From a virus, in IMG/VR virus record IMGVR_UViG_3300031111_000012, positions 1 through 64,000 of that record: a stretch of DNA of 64,000 nt, one strand, 5' to 3'. The translations under genes were made by a program, and so were the position numbers. Positions 41,547 through 49,813 of the stretch are shown one piece after another. The stretch's first letter is position 1. Every line of letters begins with the position of its first letter. Below the pieces are notes generated by a model. The model saw only the letters and a list, made by a program, of their open reading frames with translations, was not told the DNA's origin and made no database searches.

Positions 41547-42875
41547 TTAAGCTCCTTCGATTCTTACGAGGTCCATAGTTAAATGTTCGATAGGGTTGAG
41601 TCTATGCACCGGATAACCAAAAGCATCCAATAGGTGACTCATCTCCTTTTGTTTATTTCGTTCTGCATGCGTGTACTTGTTAAGGTACGAAATCAACCTC
41701 TTGCATCCCGGGTCTATGGTAAGGTGTGGTTCACCCTTCCTTGGTGCTAACATCCCATTTACTGAGTTCTCCCTATCCCTTACAAATGGATTTGCAGGAG
41801 GTGCATCTACCACGAATCCATGGTCCTTAATTATCCTGAAATCTGACTTACCTCCTCGTTGGGAAGTCTTCCTAGCGTCCCCCGTAGCATCAGGATAGAT
41901 TGTCTGAATTCTACACTTACCATCCTTACCTTGGAAATGATCCTTAAGGTATTGGCACATGTAATCAGTATCGGCATTGGGCAGTTCAATTTCTTTGACT
42001 ACATGCATATGCTTTCCGTTCCTCCAGAAAACAACTGCGGCCATTGGGTCGACGTTAAAGTCCATCCCTACAATCAGTTCGTGCCCCGGATCAGGCAGAC
42101 TAAATACATTCGCTTCCTTATTGAAGCCATAGTAAACACGACCACCTGTAAGGTTAATGAACTTGCCATCAACGTAAGCCTGTGCGGCTAGGTCAGTAAA
42201 ACCTTTCTCTAGTCGTGCTGAATACCCAGGGCCTAGAGAAAGGTTATCCCGTGTTGAGGCGTGTATGACGAAGGTATCGAAGTCGCTCCTACGCTCCCCT
42301 TCGCATACATCGTATCCCCAGTTAAGTTGCTCAGGGGTTCCTGTAAGGAATAGCTCCTGCCTCCTTGCATCCGGGTGACGAACACGAGCGTAAACCTGAT
42401 CAAGTACATCCTCTGGTTGGATGAAGGGTTCGTCGATCCCCGCACTGCCGATGTTAGGACCTTTTAGGGAATCCGGGTCGTCACCTGAACCTATCCAAAT
42501 GCGCCCCTCACGTCCTCGGTAGCGGATGATGAATTCCCACTCCGACTTGTTGAACTTCCACCAGAAGTTAGGAAGCATGGTTTGCTTTCCGGAAAGCAGT
42601 GCTTTTAACGTAGGTACCACGGTTCGGCGCGCTATCTTGTAGGAGGGGCTCACCATTAGGTGGGGCACGATAACTTCTGAGCCTACCTGCGGTCCGTTAT
42701 GGAGTGCAAGGGAAATGGCCCGCTTACCTCCTATGAAGGTCTTACCCGAACCGTAACCCGCTACGAGGGCCTTAAGGAAGGCATCACTCTCCCACCAAGC
42801 CCTCTGGTAATCAAACATCCCACCTTTCAGCACCTTCGTACCTTCAAGTACAGGATCTTCTTTTCGCCAAAGCAT
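41547..42875 (-). CDS. Terminase large subunit
   Basis: A 442-residue protein. ATPase motifs are VAGYGSGKTFIGG (Walker A, near residue 40) and GSAGIDEPF (Walker B); the nuclease half starts with VGMDFNVDP. It packages DNA through the portal encoded next. Confidence 0.92.
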   Translation of the reverse strand: MLWRKEDPVLEGTKVLKGGMFDYQRAWWESDAFLKALVAGYGSGKTFIGGKRAISLALHNGPQVGSEVIVPHLMVSPSYKIARRTVVPTLKALLSGKQTMLPNFWWKFNKSEWEFIIRYRGREGRIWIGSGDDPDSLKGPNIGSAGIDEPFIQPEDVLDQVYARVRHPDARRQELFLTGTPEQLNWGYDVCEGERRSDFDTFVIHASTRDNLSLGPGYSARLEKGFTDLAAQAYVDGKFINLTGGRVYYGFNKEANVFSLPDPGHELIVGMDFNVDPMAAVVFWRNGKHMHVVKEIELPNADTDYMCQYLKDHFQGKDGKCRIQTIYPDATGDARKTSQRGGKSDFRIIKDHGFVVDAPPANPFVRDRENSVNGMLAPRKGEPHLTIDPGCKRLISYLNKYTHAERNKQKEMSHLLDAFGYPVHRLNPIEHLTMDLVRIEGA

Positions 42876-42882
42876 TACCTGC

Positions 42883-43140
42883 TTACTCCTCTAGTTCTAT
42901 TGTGCGAAGAATCCTTACCAATTCCCTACGATCCACCTCAACGGCCCCATTGGTAACCGCGAGGGCGCGCTTTGACTTGCAGATGTCGTAGTGAGGATAC
43001 TTACCATGGTTTTGAAACCACTTGCGGGCGACGCCGATAAGGTCTGCCATCTCGTGCAGCTCAATAAGGGTATCCGCTACCATGTGGCACATAACCATCC
43101 TACGATAGCGGTATACAGATTCGTCTACGTATACAGGCAT
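42883..43140 (-). CDS. DUF4031-like small protein
   Basis: An 85-residue protein. The start MPVYVDESVYRYRRMVMCHMVADT followed by ELHEMADLIGVARKWFQ and HYDIC matches DUF4031 proteins (function unknown). The ATG at 43140 lies right after the stop of the upstream gene. Confidence 0.75.
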   Translation of the reverse strand: MPVYVDESVYRYRRMVMCHMVADTLIELHEMADLIGVARKWFQNHGKYPHYDICKSKRALAVTNGAVEVDRRELVRILRTIELEE

Positions 43141-43144
43141 AGGC

Positions 43145-43357
43145 TTACTGCAGTACCGGGGACAGGCAGTACTTGAGTTCGATCCTTTCACCTGTAGTAG
43201 TATCCAACCAAGCAACGTTTACCAACCCATCGAGTGTGCATTCCTTCCCGTGAATTGACGGGTAGCCTTTCACTGCTTGCATATCGTGGCCCATCTGCAT
43301 GCGCTCGTTCATCCAGCGGTTAACTTCTGCGTGATTAACAAGATTGAGTTCTGACAT
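43145..43357 (-). CDS. Hypothetical small protein
   Basis: A 70-residue protein, no family recognised. Starts directly after the upstream stop and ends just before the DUF4031 gene, so it is part of the same coupled run leading to the large terminase. Confidence 0.6.
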   Translation of the reverse strand: MSELNLVNHAEVNRWMNERMQMGHDMQAVKGYPSIHGKECTLDGLVNVAWLDTTTGERIELKYCLSPVLQ

Positions 43358-43543
43358 TTATCCATCCTCCGTAAGTCGTTCCCATACTTCGTTGAGCTTA
43401 GTGTCCTCGCGCTCAGTTAAGGTTAACCTGCCTACCTTACCAACAAGGTGGGCAATAAAGTCCTTCTCCCAAGCGCTTGCACGATTAATCCGTTTAAGGC
43501 AGTCATTGATCAGCTGCCTTTGTTCCTCAGTAACAGTATCCAT
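43358..43543 (-). CDS. Hypothetical small helical protein
   Basis: A 61-residue, mostly helical charged protein (EEQRQLINDCLKRI, LTEREDTKLNEVWERL). No family recognised. First gene after a strong terminator, so a promoter in 43545-43665 is expected, but I could not define one. Confidence 0.6.
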   Translation of the reverse strand: MDTVTEEQRQLINDCLKRINRASAWEKDFIAHLVGKVGRLTLTEREDTKLNEVWERLTEDG

Positions 43544-43667
43544 AGTGATTATCCCTTAAGCCTGTGAGCAACTAGGAGCGCTTCATGCTGGCAACGCAGC
43601 TGAGTCAATGCCAGCTGTGCAAACCCTGCTCCTGTTTGTGCTCCTATAGCGAAACCATACAAAGTAC

Positions 43668-43699
43668 AAAAGGGCAGCCACCTAATTGGGTGACTACCC
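43668..43699 (-). terminator. Terminator after the gene at 43726-44295
   Basis: An 11-bp stem (GGGTAGTCACC with GGTGGCTGCCC, two G-T pairs allowed) around CAATTA-like loop, followed on the minus strand by TTTTG. Confidence 0.8.
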
Positions 43700-43725
43700 T
43701 TAGAGTAAATCAGCTTTGCAGCTGC

Positions 43726-44295
43726 CTACCCGACGGATTCAGCAAAGGCCACTGCAGCAATGCGCGCCTGATCCTTTGAGCGGATAACGAACTCCCCATG
43801 TCGTTTATTGGGAACGTGCTCCTTGAGGGTTGAGTAGAATCGGGGACTTCCCCAGCCTACGAAGAACTCCCTGATGTTGCTACCAATCAGGTCTACCCAC
43901 AGCCTCAGGTAGGGGAACAAGCCGAAGTTGTCCACTGTAGGGATGAAGTCCTCCTGGTACACGCGGTCCCCAATGGCAAAGGAACAGGCTGCCCTGTGAC
44001 TCCAACCGAAGTAGGCTTGGTGCTTCTCTGACCAGCCAACAGTGCAAACAGTATCCTCACTGGTTGCTACTTCAGGGGCAATGCCATTACCGCGCAACCA
44101 CTTGATCGTTGAAGCCCAATGGTTTCCTGCGATGTAGTAACCTTCACGATTGAAGTATCCATCGAGCGAGTAGAAGGAGGCATCCTTGTTATCCAACCCA
44201 AGATAGTCATCAGATGGCTGATAGGTATACTTGAAGATACCCAGGTGGTTGTCCACAGCCCTGCAGCTTAGGACCCGAACGGAATCGATGTGCAT
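43726..44295 (-). CDS. Hypothetical protein
   Basis: A 189-residue aromatic-rich protein without a recognised family. It overlaps the SLOG-like gene end by 28 bases and ends at a strong terminator. Confidence 0.7.
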   Translation of the reverse strand: MHIDSVRVLSCRAVDNHLGIFKYTYQPSDDYLGLDNKDASFYSLDGYFNREGYYIAGNHWASTIKWLRGNGIAPEVATSEDTVCTVGWSEKHQAYFGWSHRAACSFAIGDRVYQEDFIPTVDNFGLFPYLRLWVDLIGSNIREFFVGWGSPRFYSTLKEHVPNKRHGEFVIRSKDQARIAAVAFAESVG

Positions 44296-44729
44296 TTTTC
44301 CAATCCTCCAAACTTGGTTAAGGTTGTTGTTGGGTTTGATACATCGATCACTGGTATGCCCATCCTTACGCAGTACTTCTTTGCGTCCGTAGTTCCTTTG
44401 CCTCCTTTAAAAGCAATGCACAGATCAGGGCGTGCGTGTACCATGCGCCTGTTACGCACTGCACCGGAACCCTTGCCCGCAGCGCTGTCCCAGTCAGCGT
44501 CGAAGGTAACGAAGGGGATACCATTCCGCTTTGCCCACTCCCTTGCAAAGGTATCAACACCTCGGGCTCCTCCCTCGTACAGCACCTTAATTGGGAAAGC
44601 GCTTAGTGCATCATCCAAACGATAGGAAACCTCATGGTAATCCCTGCAGTTCCTACCACCAGTGACCATCACGGAAAAAGCCAGAGGCACCCGCCTCCGG
44701 CTTCTATCTTTCAGTTTGACCCTGCGCAT
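44268..44729 (-). CDS. SLOG-superfamily protein (DUF2493, YspA-like)
   Basis: A 153-residue protein. MVTGGRNCRDYHEV, YEGGARGVDTFAREWAKRNGI and RNRRMVHARPDLCIAFKGG form the nucleotide-binding pattern of DUF2493. SLOG proteins bind nucleotide-derived ligands and often act in stress or defence signalling. The N-terminus adds a basic lead of about 20 residues with RRVKLKD and RRRVPLA. I chose the ATG at 44729, two codons after the upstream stop. Confidence 0.78.
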   Translation of the reverse strand: MRRVKLKDRSRRRVPLAFSVMVTGGRNCRDYHEVSYRLDDALSAFPIKVLYEGGARGVDTFAREWAKRNGIPFVTFDADWDSAAGKGSGAVRNRRMVHARPDLCIAFKGGKGTTDAKKYCVRMGIPVIDVSNPTTTLTKFGGLEKCTSIPFGS

Positions 44730-44733
44730 AGGA

Positions 44734-45054
44734 TCAGTCGCCGGCGTCCTCGGTGAAGGTAGCCTCCTCCTCGAGGGTACCTTCGTCCTCACTGAACGGC
44801 TCCTCAGGGAAGAGCTTCTGTACCTGGCGCACCAGGATATGCAGGCTCCCGAGGTAAGGCTGATTGAGGCTTACTTCGTGAACCTCCTGCTCATTGGCCT
44901 CCAGCTGTTCATAGGTACCAGGCACCGTGAAGGCCTTTGGGCTTACCCAGTAGCGCTCCTGGGTACGCTCGAACTGTACCAGTGCTCGATCCGGTTCCTT
45001 GATGATCAGGCGGATATCCACCAACACACCCAAGGGATAATTCGTTTCACCCAT
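44734..45054 (-). CDS. Hypothetical acidic protein
   Basis: A 106-residue protein with a very acidic end (EEPFSEDEGTLEEEATFTEDAGD). No family recognised. AGGAGAG precedes the start. Confidence 0.6.
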   Translation of the reverse strand: MGETNYPLGVLVDIRLIIKEPDRALVQFERTQERYWVSPKAFTVPGTYEQLEANEQEVHEVSLNQPYLGSLHILVRQVQKLFPEEPFSEDEGTLEEEATFTEDAGD

Positions 45055-45066
45055 CTTTACTCTCCT

Positions 45067-45252
45067 TTACAGTTCAATGCCGAATGATTCGACAAACCAA
45101 ATAGGCAGGTTTACTGCATGCAGACCTACCTCACGAACCTGCTCACCCAATGCATGATGCGTAATGGGCTTCACACCTACGGGGGTTTCAACAAACACCC
45201 GATGGGCTTCTACAGCAGTAATCCGAACAACAGCAGGCAGTGTTATTACCAT
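45067..45252 (-). CDS. Hypothetical small protein
   Basis: A 61-residue beta-rich protein. Starts with AAGGAG upstream, follows a probable terminator. No family recognised. Confidence 0.6.
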   Translation of the reverse strand: MVITLPAVVRITAVEAHRVFVETPVGVKPITHHALGEQVREVGLHAVNLPIWFVESFGIEL

Positions 45253-45269
45253 TGCAAAAGCTCCTTAAT

Positions 45270-45313
45270 AAAAAAGCAGCGCTAGTCAGGCCTGACAAAA
45301 TACCACACTAGCC
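45270..45313 (-). terminator. Probable terminator
   Basis: On the minus strand GGCTAGT pairs with ACTAGC across a loop holding the palindrome TCAGGCCTGA, followed by GCTGC and TTTTTT. A longer pairing with an upstream copy of the same words is also possible. Confidence 0.45.
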
Positions 45314-45389
45314 TGAGGTTCCAAAGGCTAATGGGGTGGAGGAGGAAAGGAAGGTCAGGTACAGTATTGGACACTAGCCGCTGCGAAAA

Positions 45390-45707
45390 TCATTCACTCC
45401 CAAAGTTTATACGCCTACCACAACGAGGACAGAAAAACCCATTCCTGGTTACAAAGAAGAGGTCGTTGCCACAGTTGCAATGCCACCAATCCTCTTCGGG
45501 AGTAATCAGATGTTTGGGTATCCCGCTGCATCGTTTGCACTTGGGGCACTCAGCAGCAGAGTACTCATTCTCGAAGGATTGATCCTCCCACTCATGCCCA
45601 CAGTGCAGGCATGTTGCGGGGCTCACGATAAGGCGGTCGATGCGGGGCTCAACTTTAAACTGCAACAGCCTAAAGGAGCGCTCGACATTGTTTTCGGAAT
45701 CGTCCAC
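45390..45707 (-). CDS. Zinc-ribbon protein
   Basis: A 105-residue protein with several CxxC pairs (CLHC, CPKC, CNC, CPRC), enough for two zinc ribbons. Such proteins often bind nucleic acid or other proteins. It overlaps the phosphoribosyltransferase gene by one base. Confidence 0.7.
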   Translation of the reverse strand: MDDSENNVERSFRLLQFKVEPRIDRLIVSPATCLHCGHEWEDQSFENEYSAAECPKCKRCSGIPKHLITPEEDWWHCNCGNDLFFVTRNGFFCPRCGRRINFGSE

Positions 45708-46198
45708 TACGACTCCTCACCTCGGCGGCGGCAGTAGTCTTCGTAATCCTCAAGCGCCTTGTCCCCATCTTCCCACGGGTAGATAAGCCAGTAGTTGTTC
45801 GGGACCACCAGCGAGGGCCACCACCCCATAAATGAGGGCTGGGCTTCCCTCTCACGCAACAGGTTTTTGCTTCTCTCCTTTACATGCAGTGCCAGGTAGT
45901 AATGATCACTCCCTAGCCTGCGGTAGGCATTCTTTAATGCATGCCCGGTGTCTATTACGTCATCCACCCACAGTACAGGCCCCTTCGTGTCCTTCAGGTG
46001 TTGGTCAAGGTCCAGGATAAGGGGAAGATTGGTAAAATGGGACAGGGTTACAGCTATAGGCAACCCACCTCGAGGCTCCCCATAGATGCCTGTAGGCCTT
46101 CCGTAAAAGTTGTTGTACATACCATTAAGCAATGGTGAAACATCTCGGCACCATGCGTAAACCGTATCCCATGGGATATTCACAGGAATCATACTCAT
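45707..46198 (-). CDS. Phosphoribosyltransferase-like protein
   Basis: A 163-residue protein. VLWVDDVIDTGHALKNAYRRL is the PRPP-binding motif of type I phosphoribosyltransferases, and YGEPRGGLPIAVTLS the preceding substrate loop. It could act in nucleotide salvage or, in this phage, in handling modified bases. A strong terminator lies upstream, so it starts a transcript. Confidence 0.8.
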   Translation of the reverse strand: MSMIPVNIPWDTVYAWCRDVSPLLNGMYNNFYGRPTGIYGEPRGGLPIAVTLSHFTNLPLILDLDQHLKDTKGPVLWVDDVIDTGHALKNAYRRLGSDHYYLALHVKERSKNLLREREAQPSFMGWWPSLVVPNNYWLIYPWEDGDKALEDYEDYCRRRGEES

Positions 46199-46225
46199 TA
46201 TTAGCAGGTCCTTTTTAGGTTGGTT

Positions 46226-46276
46226 AAAAAGGGAGGCTGCAGGTAGTCATATCCGAATCGGAACCTACAGCCTCCC
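46226..46276 (-). terminator. Strong intrinsic terminator
   Basis: A 14-bp stem (GGGAGGCTGTAGGT with ACCTGCAGCCTCCC, one G-T pair) followed on the minus strand by TTTTT. It ends the XRE regulator transcript. Confidence 0.9.
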
Positions 46277-46360
46277 TCACTTCACCGAGTTATACTACAC
46301 TAAGCAGACACCTCCCTGTAAGGTGCGCCTAGCCTTTCTCGGCGTTGTGGGCCTACCTCA

Positions 46361-46735
46361 TCAAGCCCAGGCCTCCTCGGTAAAAGGACTGGGTTGCGGA
46401 TGGATGGGGGCGAAGCGCGAACCAAAAAGCAACCAGGCTGGGTTGACGTCGAGGACGGCAGCGTACTCTTTGATACATCGAGGCATATGGCTATGCCCAT
46501 TTTCGATCTTCTGCACAGTAGCCTGATTGCTGTTTGATAGTACTCCGAGCTTGTCCTGGGTGAGGCTCTCATAGGCTTGCCTTGCTGATCGCAGCCTCCC
46601 ACCGAGCGTGCGGAGGATACCCAACCGTTCGAGCCTAAGTAACTCCTTGCGGACACGAACAGCAGCAAAGCTATCGAAAGCAACGACAACAGTTGCTGTA
46701 GCTTCTGCATCCGTTTCCTTTGTGGGTGCTTCCAC
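46361..46735 (-). CDS. XRE-family DNA-binding regulator
   Basis: A 124-residue protein. Residues about 55-105 hold a Cro/CI-type helix-turn-helix (SLTQDKLGVLSNSNQATVQKIENG followed by AAVLDVNPAWLLFG). It may bind the palindromic operators seen at 16.9, 18.2 or 9.7 kb, but this is only a suggestion. The start is GTG at 46735, overlapping the upstream stop, with GGGAGGG in place. Confidence 0.75.
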   Translation of the reverse strand: MEAPTKETDAEATATVVVAFDSFAAVRVRKELLRLERLGILRTLGGRLRSARQAYESLTQDKLGVLSNSNQATVQKIENGHSHMPRCIKEYAAVLDVNPAWLLFGSRFAPIHPQPSPFTEEAWA

Positions 46736-46736
46736 A

Positions 46737-47138
46737 TCACTCCCTCCCTATTGATTGTTTCCCTTGTTGCATGCGCTCCAACTCGCAGATGATTACAGCG
46801 GCTGCCGCAATCAGGTTTTGCTCCACTGAGTCCGGAGGCGAAAAGTTGCCGTGTGGGTTTCTGTCGTTGTCCTGGTTGAAGGGGTACACGGCTTGCGGGT
46901 GTCCCAGCTTGTGGGGATTCCGGTTACCCATGATGTGCTGAGCCTGAGCCAGGTGGGCGGCGGCAAGGGTTACCAGCTCCTGATTCACATGGTCAAGGTC
47001 ACGCTCGGGTGTGTGTCCTCGGCTTATGAGTTCGTGGCGCTTCTCGAAGATAGCACCATACGGGTAGAACGGATAAGGTCCCGGAATATGCCTCGGCCTG
47101 CTAGGGGAGTTGTGGGAATCCCCAGTATCGTTACTCAT
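46737..47138 (-). CDS. Conserved-type phage protein
   Basis: A 133-residue protein. FEKRHELISRGHTPERDLDHVNQELVTLAAAHL and the end AAAVIICELERM match a widespread phage family of unknown function (pattern: R..l...G.tpE.D..h...eL..aA......AgalI.aEidR). Confidence 0.7.
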   Translation of the reverse strand: MSNDTGDSHNSPSRPRHIPGPYPFYPYGAIFEKRHELISRGHTPERDLDHVNQELVTLAAAHLAQAQHIMGNRNPHKLGHPQAVYPFNQDNDRNPHGNFSPPDSVEQNLIAAAAVIICELERMQQGKQSIGRE

Positions 47139-47200
47139 GTTGCTTTCCTCTTGGTTTGTTTGTTAATGCACTCAAGCTATACAGCTGAGCCTGTTCCTGC

Positions 47201-47557
47201 TTAATGCAACTTGCTAAGGGTTGGGTACTGTGGGAACTGAGGTTCCTTTCCCATATCCCCTTGCACAAAGTGATTACACGCCCATCGTACGTTATCGAAC
47301 CACTCACTCAACAGGCCATCGGCAACGCTTGCAACAGCCTCCGCAGGATAGCAGTCAGCGCTTTTCCGTAGGGCTGCCTTAAGGTGGTCGCTATTAACAC
47401 TATGCCCTAGGTACTTTGGGGCACCTGCGTAGCCCTTATCTACTTCTTCCTGAGGAAGCCACCATACTGAATAAAATCCTGCATTGGCGGCGTAGAACAT
47501 CTTGGCCCGCCACTCCAACCTGTGAGCTTCCTCAAGGATTTGTTTGTCAGGTTTCAT
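47201..47557 (-). CDS. Hypothetical protein
   Basis: A 118-residue protein, start at 47557 by ATGA overlap with the membrane protein gene upstream. It has a Trp-rich segment (FYSVWWLPQEEVDKG). No family recognised. Confidence 0.65.
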   Translation of the reverse strand: MKPDKQILEEAHRLEWRAKMFYAANAGFYSVWWLPQEEVDKGYAGAPKYLGHSVNSDHLKAALRKSADCYPAEAVASVADGLLSEWFDNVRWACNHFVQGDMGKEPQFPQYPTLSKLH

Positions 47558-47859
47558 AGCGGCCAGGCAAGATGGGAAACCTTGTACTTCTTGCACAGGT
47601 GTTCGTGATACAGTCGATAGCCGATTGATCCAACAATCAGGCCCATACCTGCACCAACAAATGCACCAAACAGAAAAGCGCCTTTCTCGCTCGGGACCAG
47701 CAGTACCCCTACCCAACCACCCAGGATTGCAAACAGTACAACGGGTCCGAGGGAGAGCAGGTTCTGCGCTGCATTTTCCCACTGAGTCATATTGTGGTAT
47801 TCAGTGGGATCAAGGATACGGGTTTGCCGCTTACGTGCAACGATAGGATCAGGGTGCAT
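47554..47859 (-). CDS. Small membrane protein with two helices
   Basis: A 101-residue protein with two hydrophobic segments (LGPVVLFAILGGWVGVLLV and FLFGAFVGAGMGLIVGSIGY). GAGGAGG precedes the ATG. Possible roles are superinfection exclusion or membrane remodelling; none shown. Confidence 0.68.
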   Translation of the reverse strand: MHPDPIVARKRQTRILDPTEYHNMTQWENAAQNLLSLGPVVLFAILGGWVGVLLVPSEKGAFLFGAFVGAGMGLIVGSIGYRLYHEHLCKKYKVSHLAWPL

Positions 47860-47881
47860 AGTTGTTCCTCCTCATTGAATT

Positions 47882-47941
47882 AAAAGGCAGCAGGCAGTTG
47901 GTGTTGTTTCAGCTCTATGGGAAGAAAGCGCTGCCTACTGC
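47882..47941 (-). terminator. Probable terminator after the small terminase-like gene
   Basis: An 11-bp stem (GCAGTAGGCAG with CTGCCTGCTGC) across a 33-base loop, followed on the minus strand by CTTTTAATT. Confidence 0.6.
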
Positions 47942-47972
47942 AAAACCTGTTACCAAGCCTATACGCATGACC

Positions 47973-48587
47973 TTATAGGAATGCATCATCCGGAGCGTAA
48001 TCTTCTGAGTTCTTATGACGATCCTCTGCAAACTCCTTGCCCCAGGTATCCCTGTCTCTCCGCTCTAGCACCTGGAAGTCCCTGCGCCAGTAATCGTTAC
48101 CAGGTGCATTGAGTCCAGTGTTCCTTGTTCTAAGGAATGCAGCAGCTGCCCTCCTACAGGCCACCATGAACCTGTAGTAGGATTCCTCGAGCTGGGTTTG
48201 TTTGGAGTTCCAGTCAACCCGACCTTCCTCCATCGCTTCCTCAAAAGCAAGGCCGCGCTTCACCCAATGGTTGTAGGTTCGCTTACTCAATCCTGCAAGG
48301 TCGCACACTACACTGGGTGGGTTTCCCTCTGCAAGCAGATCAACGAAATAGTCCTCCATTGCATCAACAAGTGAAGGCAGACCTCCCTGGTTGCTTGTGC
48401 CGGGTGCCTGTTTGCATTGAAGGATTAACTCTGGGTACCTGCCTTCCTCTATATGCTCCACTCCTATGTGCTCTACAGAGGCGCGTAAAGGTACCCGCTT
48501 TGTAGGTTTGCTGCCTTGTTTGGTATTGCGCCCCCTTCTACGGGTGGGCTTCCTTGTTGGGATTTGCTTATTGCTCCGCATATGCAT
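47973..48587 (-). CDS. Candidate terminase small subunit
   Basis: A 204-residue protein. VVCDLAGLSKRTYNHWVKRGLAF is a helix-turn-helix as in small terminases, and the block ESYYRFMVACRRAAAAFL...YWRRDFQVLERRDRDTWG fits the pattern Y..F...A.A......W....LERR....wG of that group. The first 45 residues are a basic arm with KRVPLRAS. It is 5 kb upstream of the large terminase in the same direction. Confidence 0.6.
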   Translation of the reverse strand: MHMRSNKQIPTRKPTRRRGRNTKQGSKPTKRVPLRASVEHIGVEHIEEGRYPELILQCKQAPGTSNQGGLPSLVDAMEDYFVDLLAEGNPPSVVCDLAGLSKRTYNHWVKRGLAFEEAMEEGRVDWNSKQTQLEESYYRFMVACRRAAAAFLRTRNTGLNAPGNDYWRRDFQVLERRDRDTWGKEFAEDRHKNSEDYAPDDAFL

Positions 48588-48726
48588 AGGCCCTAAGTGT
48601 TGGTTGGTTGTGAAAACCCATAACCTAACCTACGCCTAGGTACCTATGACTATATGGGATGGTATGTGCTGTACCTAATAAGACCCTACCTGGTGCTAGG
48701 CAAAAAGGCTCATTATTATTATAAAG

Positions 48727-48753
48727 GAGGACACCCTGTTACTCAGTGTCCTC
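48727..48753 (-). terminator. Possible terminator overlapping a gene end
   Basis: GAGGACAC pairs with GTGTCCTC around an 11-base loop that holds the stop codon of the gene at 48739, followed on the minus strand by CTTTATAATAAT. Confidence 0.5.
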
Positions 48754-48963
48754 TTCCTCTGCCTTAGCATATTCAGCAGCTACCTTAAGGTGGTTGATAG
48801 CTGCCCCCAGCTCATCTACAACGTCTCCCATGCCCTGCGGTGACCTCTCCGAAAACCTTTTTAACACTCGCAAGGCCTCAACATGGTCACCAAGGAGCTG
48901 GCTAAGCGTAAGCGGAAGTGTTGCCTGTGGTATGTCCACTCCTCCTCTCAATAGGGTACTCAT
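48739..48963 (-). CDS. Hypothetical small helical protein
   Basis: A 74-residue acidic helical protein. I chose the ATG at 48963 after GGGAGGGG; a GTG nine bases earlier is possible. No family recognised. Confidence 0.6.
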   Translation of the reverse strand: MSTLLRGGVDIPQATLPLTLSQLLGDHVEALRVLKRFSERSPQGMGDVVDELGAAINHLKVAAEYAKAEEEDTE

Positions 48964-48965
48964 CC

Positions 48966-49382
48966 CTAGCACTCCCCTCCCTGCTGCTGAGCTACTTCGG
49001 AGTCAATCTTACTCCTCAGGTCTGACTTTTCATCCCCATCCATGGTGGTGGAAATGAGTATCAGGTTACCACCCTTGGTATACCTTTCGTGCACTGTCAC
49101 CCGCTTGGTAAGTAACCACTCCATCCGAATGCAGTCCTGGTATCCGCTTTCCTCACCTGCCAGGCAACCCATCTTGGATGCGTAGGTTCGGCGCTCTACC
49201 ATCCTCATCAGGACCCACACGGTCACCGCGGTTGAGGCAATAGGCCCCAGGAGCAGTACCCCTACATACCACCTACCCTCCGGTTCATGGGCATCGAGGA
49301 TTGCATAGCTGATAGCCATTCCGATAAGGATAACTACCAATACCACCACCACTTCTACCAAATGCGCTTTTCCTTGTTTCAT
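48966..49382 (-). CDS. Membrane protein, two helices
   Basis: A 138-residue protein with two membrane segments (LVEVVVVLVVILIGMAISYAIL and VGVLLLGPIASTAVTVWVLM) and a soluble C-terminal part. AAGGTG precedes the ATG at 49382. Function unknown. Confidence 0.65.
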   Translation of the reverse strand: MKQGKAHLVEVVVVLVVILIGMAISYAILDAHEPEGRWYVGVLLLGPIASTAVTVWVLMRMVERRTYASKMGCLAGEESGYQDCIRMEWLLTKRVTVHERYTKGGNLILISTTMDGDEKSDLRSKIDSEVAQQQGGEC

Positions 49383-49392
49383 CTTCGTCACC

Positions 49393-49596
49393 TTAGTTTT
49401 TACAAACAACGTCCTCAAGCGAAGGACCTCTTAACCGAATCGTTACTTCTACCATCCTATGGGACTCCGGTTTATCCCTTGGGGGCTCAATTGCACGCAG
49501 CTGCGTAAACACCACGCCTGCCTGTCCCTCTTGAATAAGCCGCTGCAGGCACTGTGCAAGATTGATTGCTTCCTTGTTGGGATTGGGCCTATGCAT
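49393..49596 (-). CDS. Hypothetical small protein
   Basis: A 67-residue protein with GAGGAGG before the ATG. Mixed alpha/beta, no family recognised. Confidence 0.6.
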   Translation of the reverse strand: MHRPNPNKEAINLAQCLQRLIQEGQAGVVFTQLRAIEPPRDKPESHRMVEVTIRLRGPSLEDVVCKN

Positions 49597-49621
49597 TATT
49601 CCTCCTCAGTTGTAACTGTTG

Positions 49622-49798
49622 TTATACCCAATAGGGGGTGTACTCGCCTGTCTTGGTATCCTCCAGATCACAAACTCCATCGTTATCCACTACCCATAAC
49701 ACTGCATGAATGAATGCACCCAAGGTTGTACGGAAGGGCTTTGGACCGCTGGTATCCTCTGGGTAGTGGTGTACAAGGTAGCGCTTCTTACTATCCAC
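49622..49798 (-). CDS. Hypothetical small protein (58 aa, GTG start)
   Basis: A 58-residue protein (starts DSKKRYLVHHYPED, ends TGEYTPYWV). The GTG at 49798 has GGGAGGGG seven bases upstream and fills an otherwise empty gap between two genes in the same direction. No family recognised. Confidence 0.65.
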   Translation of the reverse strand: MDSKKRYLVHHYPEDTSGPKPFRTTLGAFIHAVLWVVDNDGVCDLEDTKTGEYTPYWV

Positions 49799-49813
49799 GC
49801 TTAAGCCCCTCCC

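Noticed and set aside
43555-43668. A 37-codon frame with TTG start after the terminator
   Set aside because: It begins in the terminator T tract and has no ribosome binding site.
46300-46740. Alternative 146-codon frame overlapping the XRE regulator
   Set aside because: The other frame has a clear helix-turn-helix and a coupled GTG start; this frame gives no recognisable protein.
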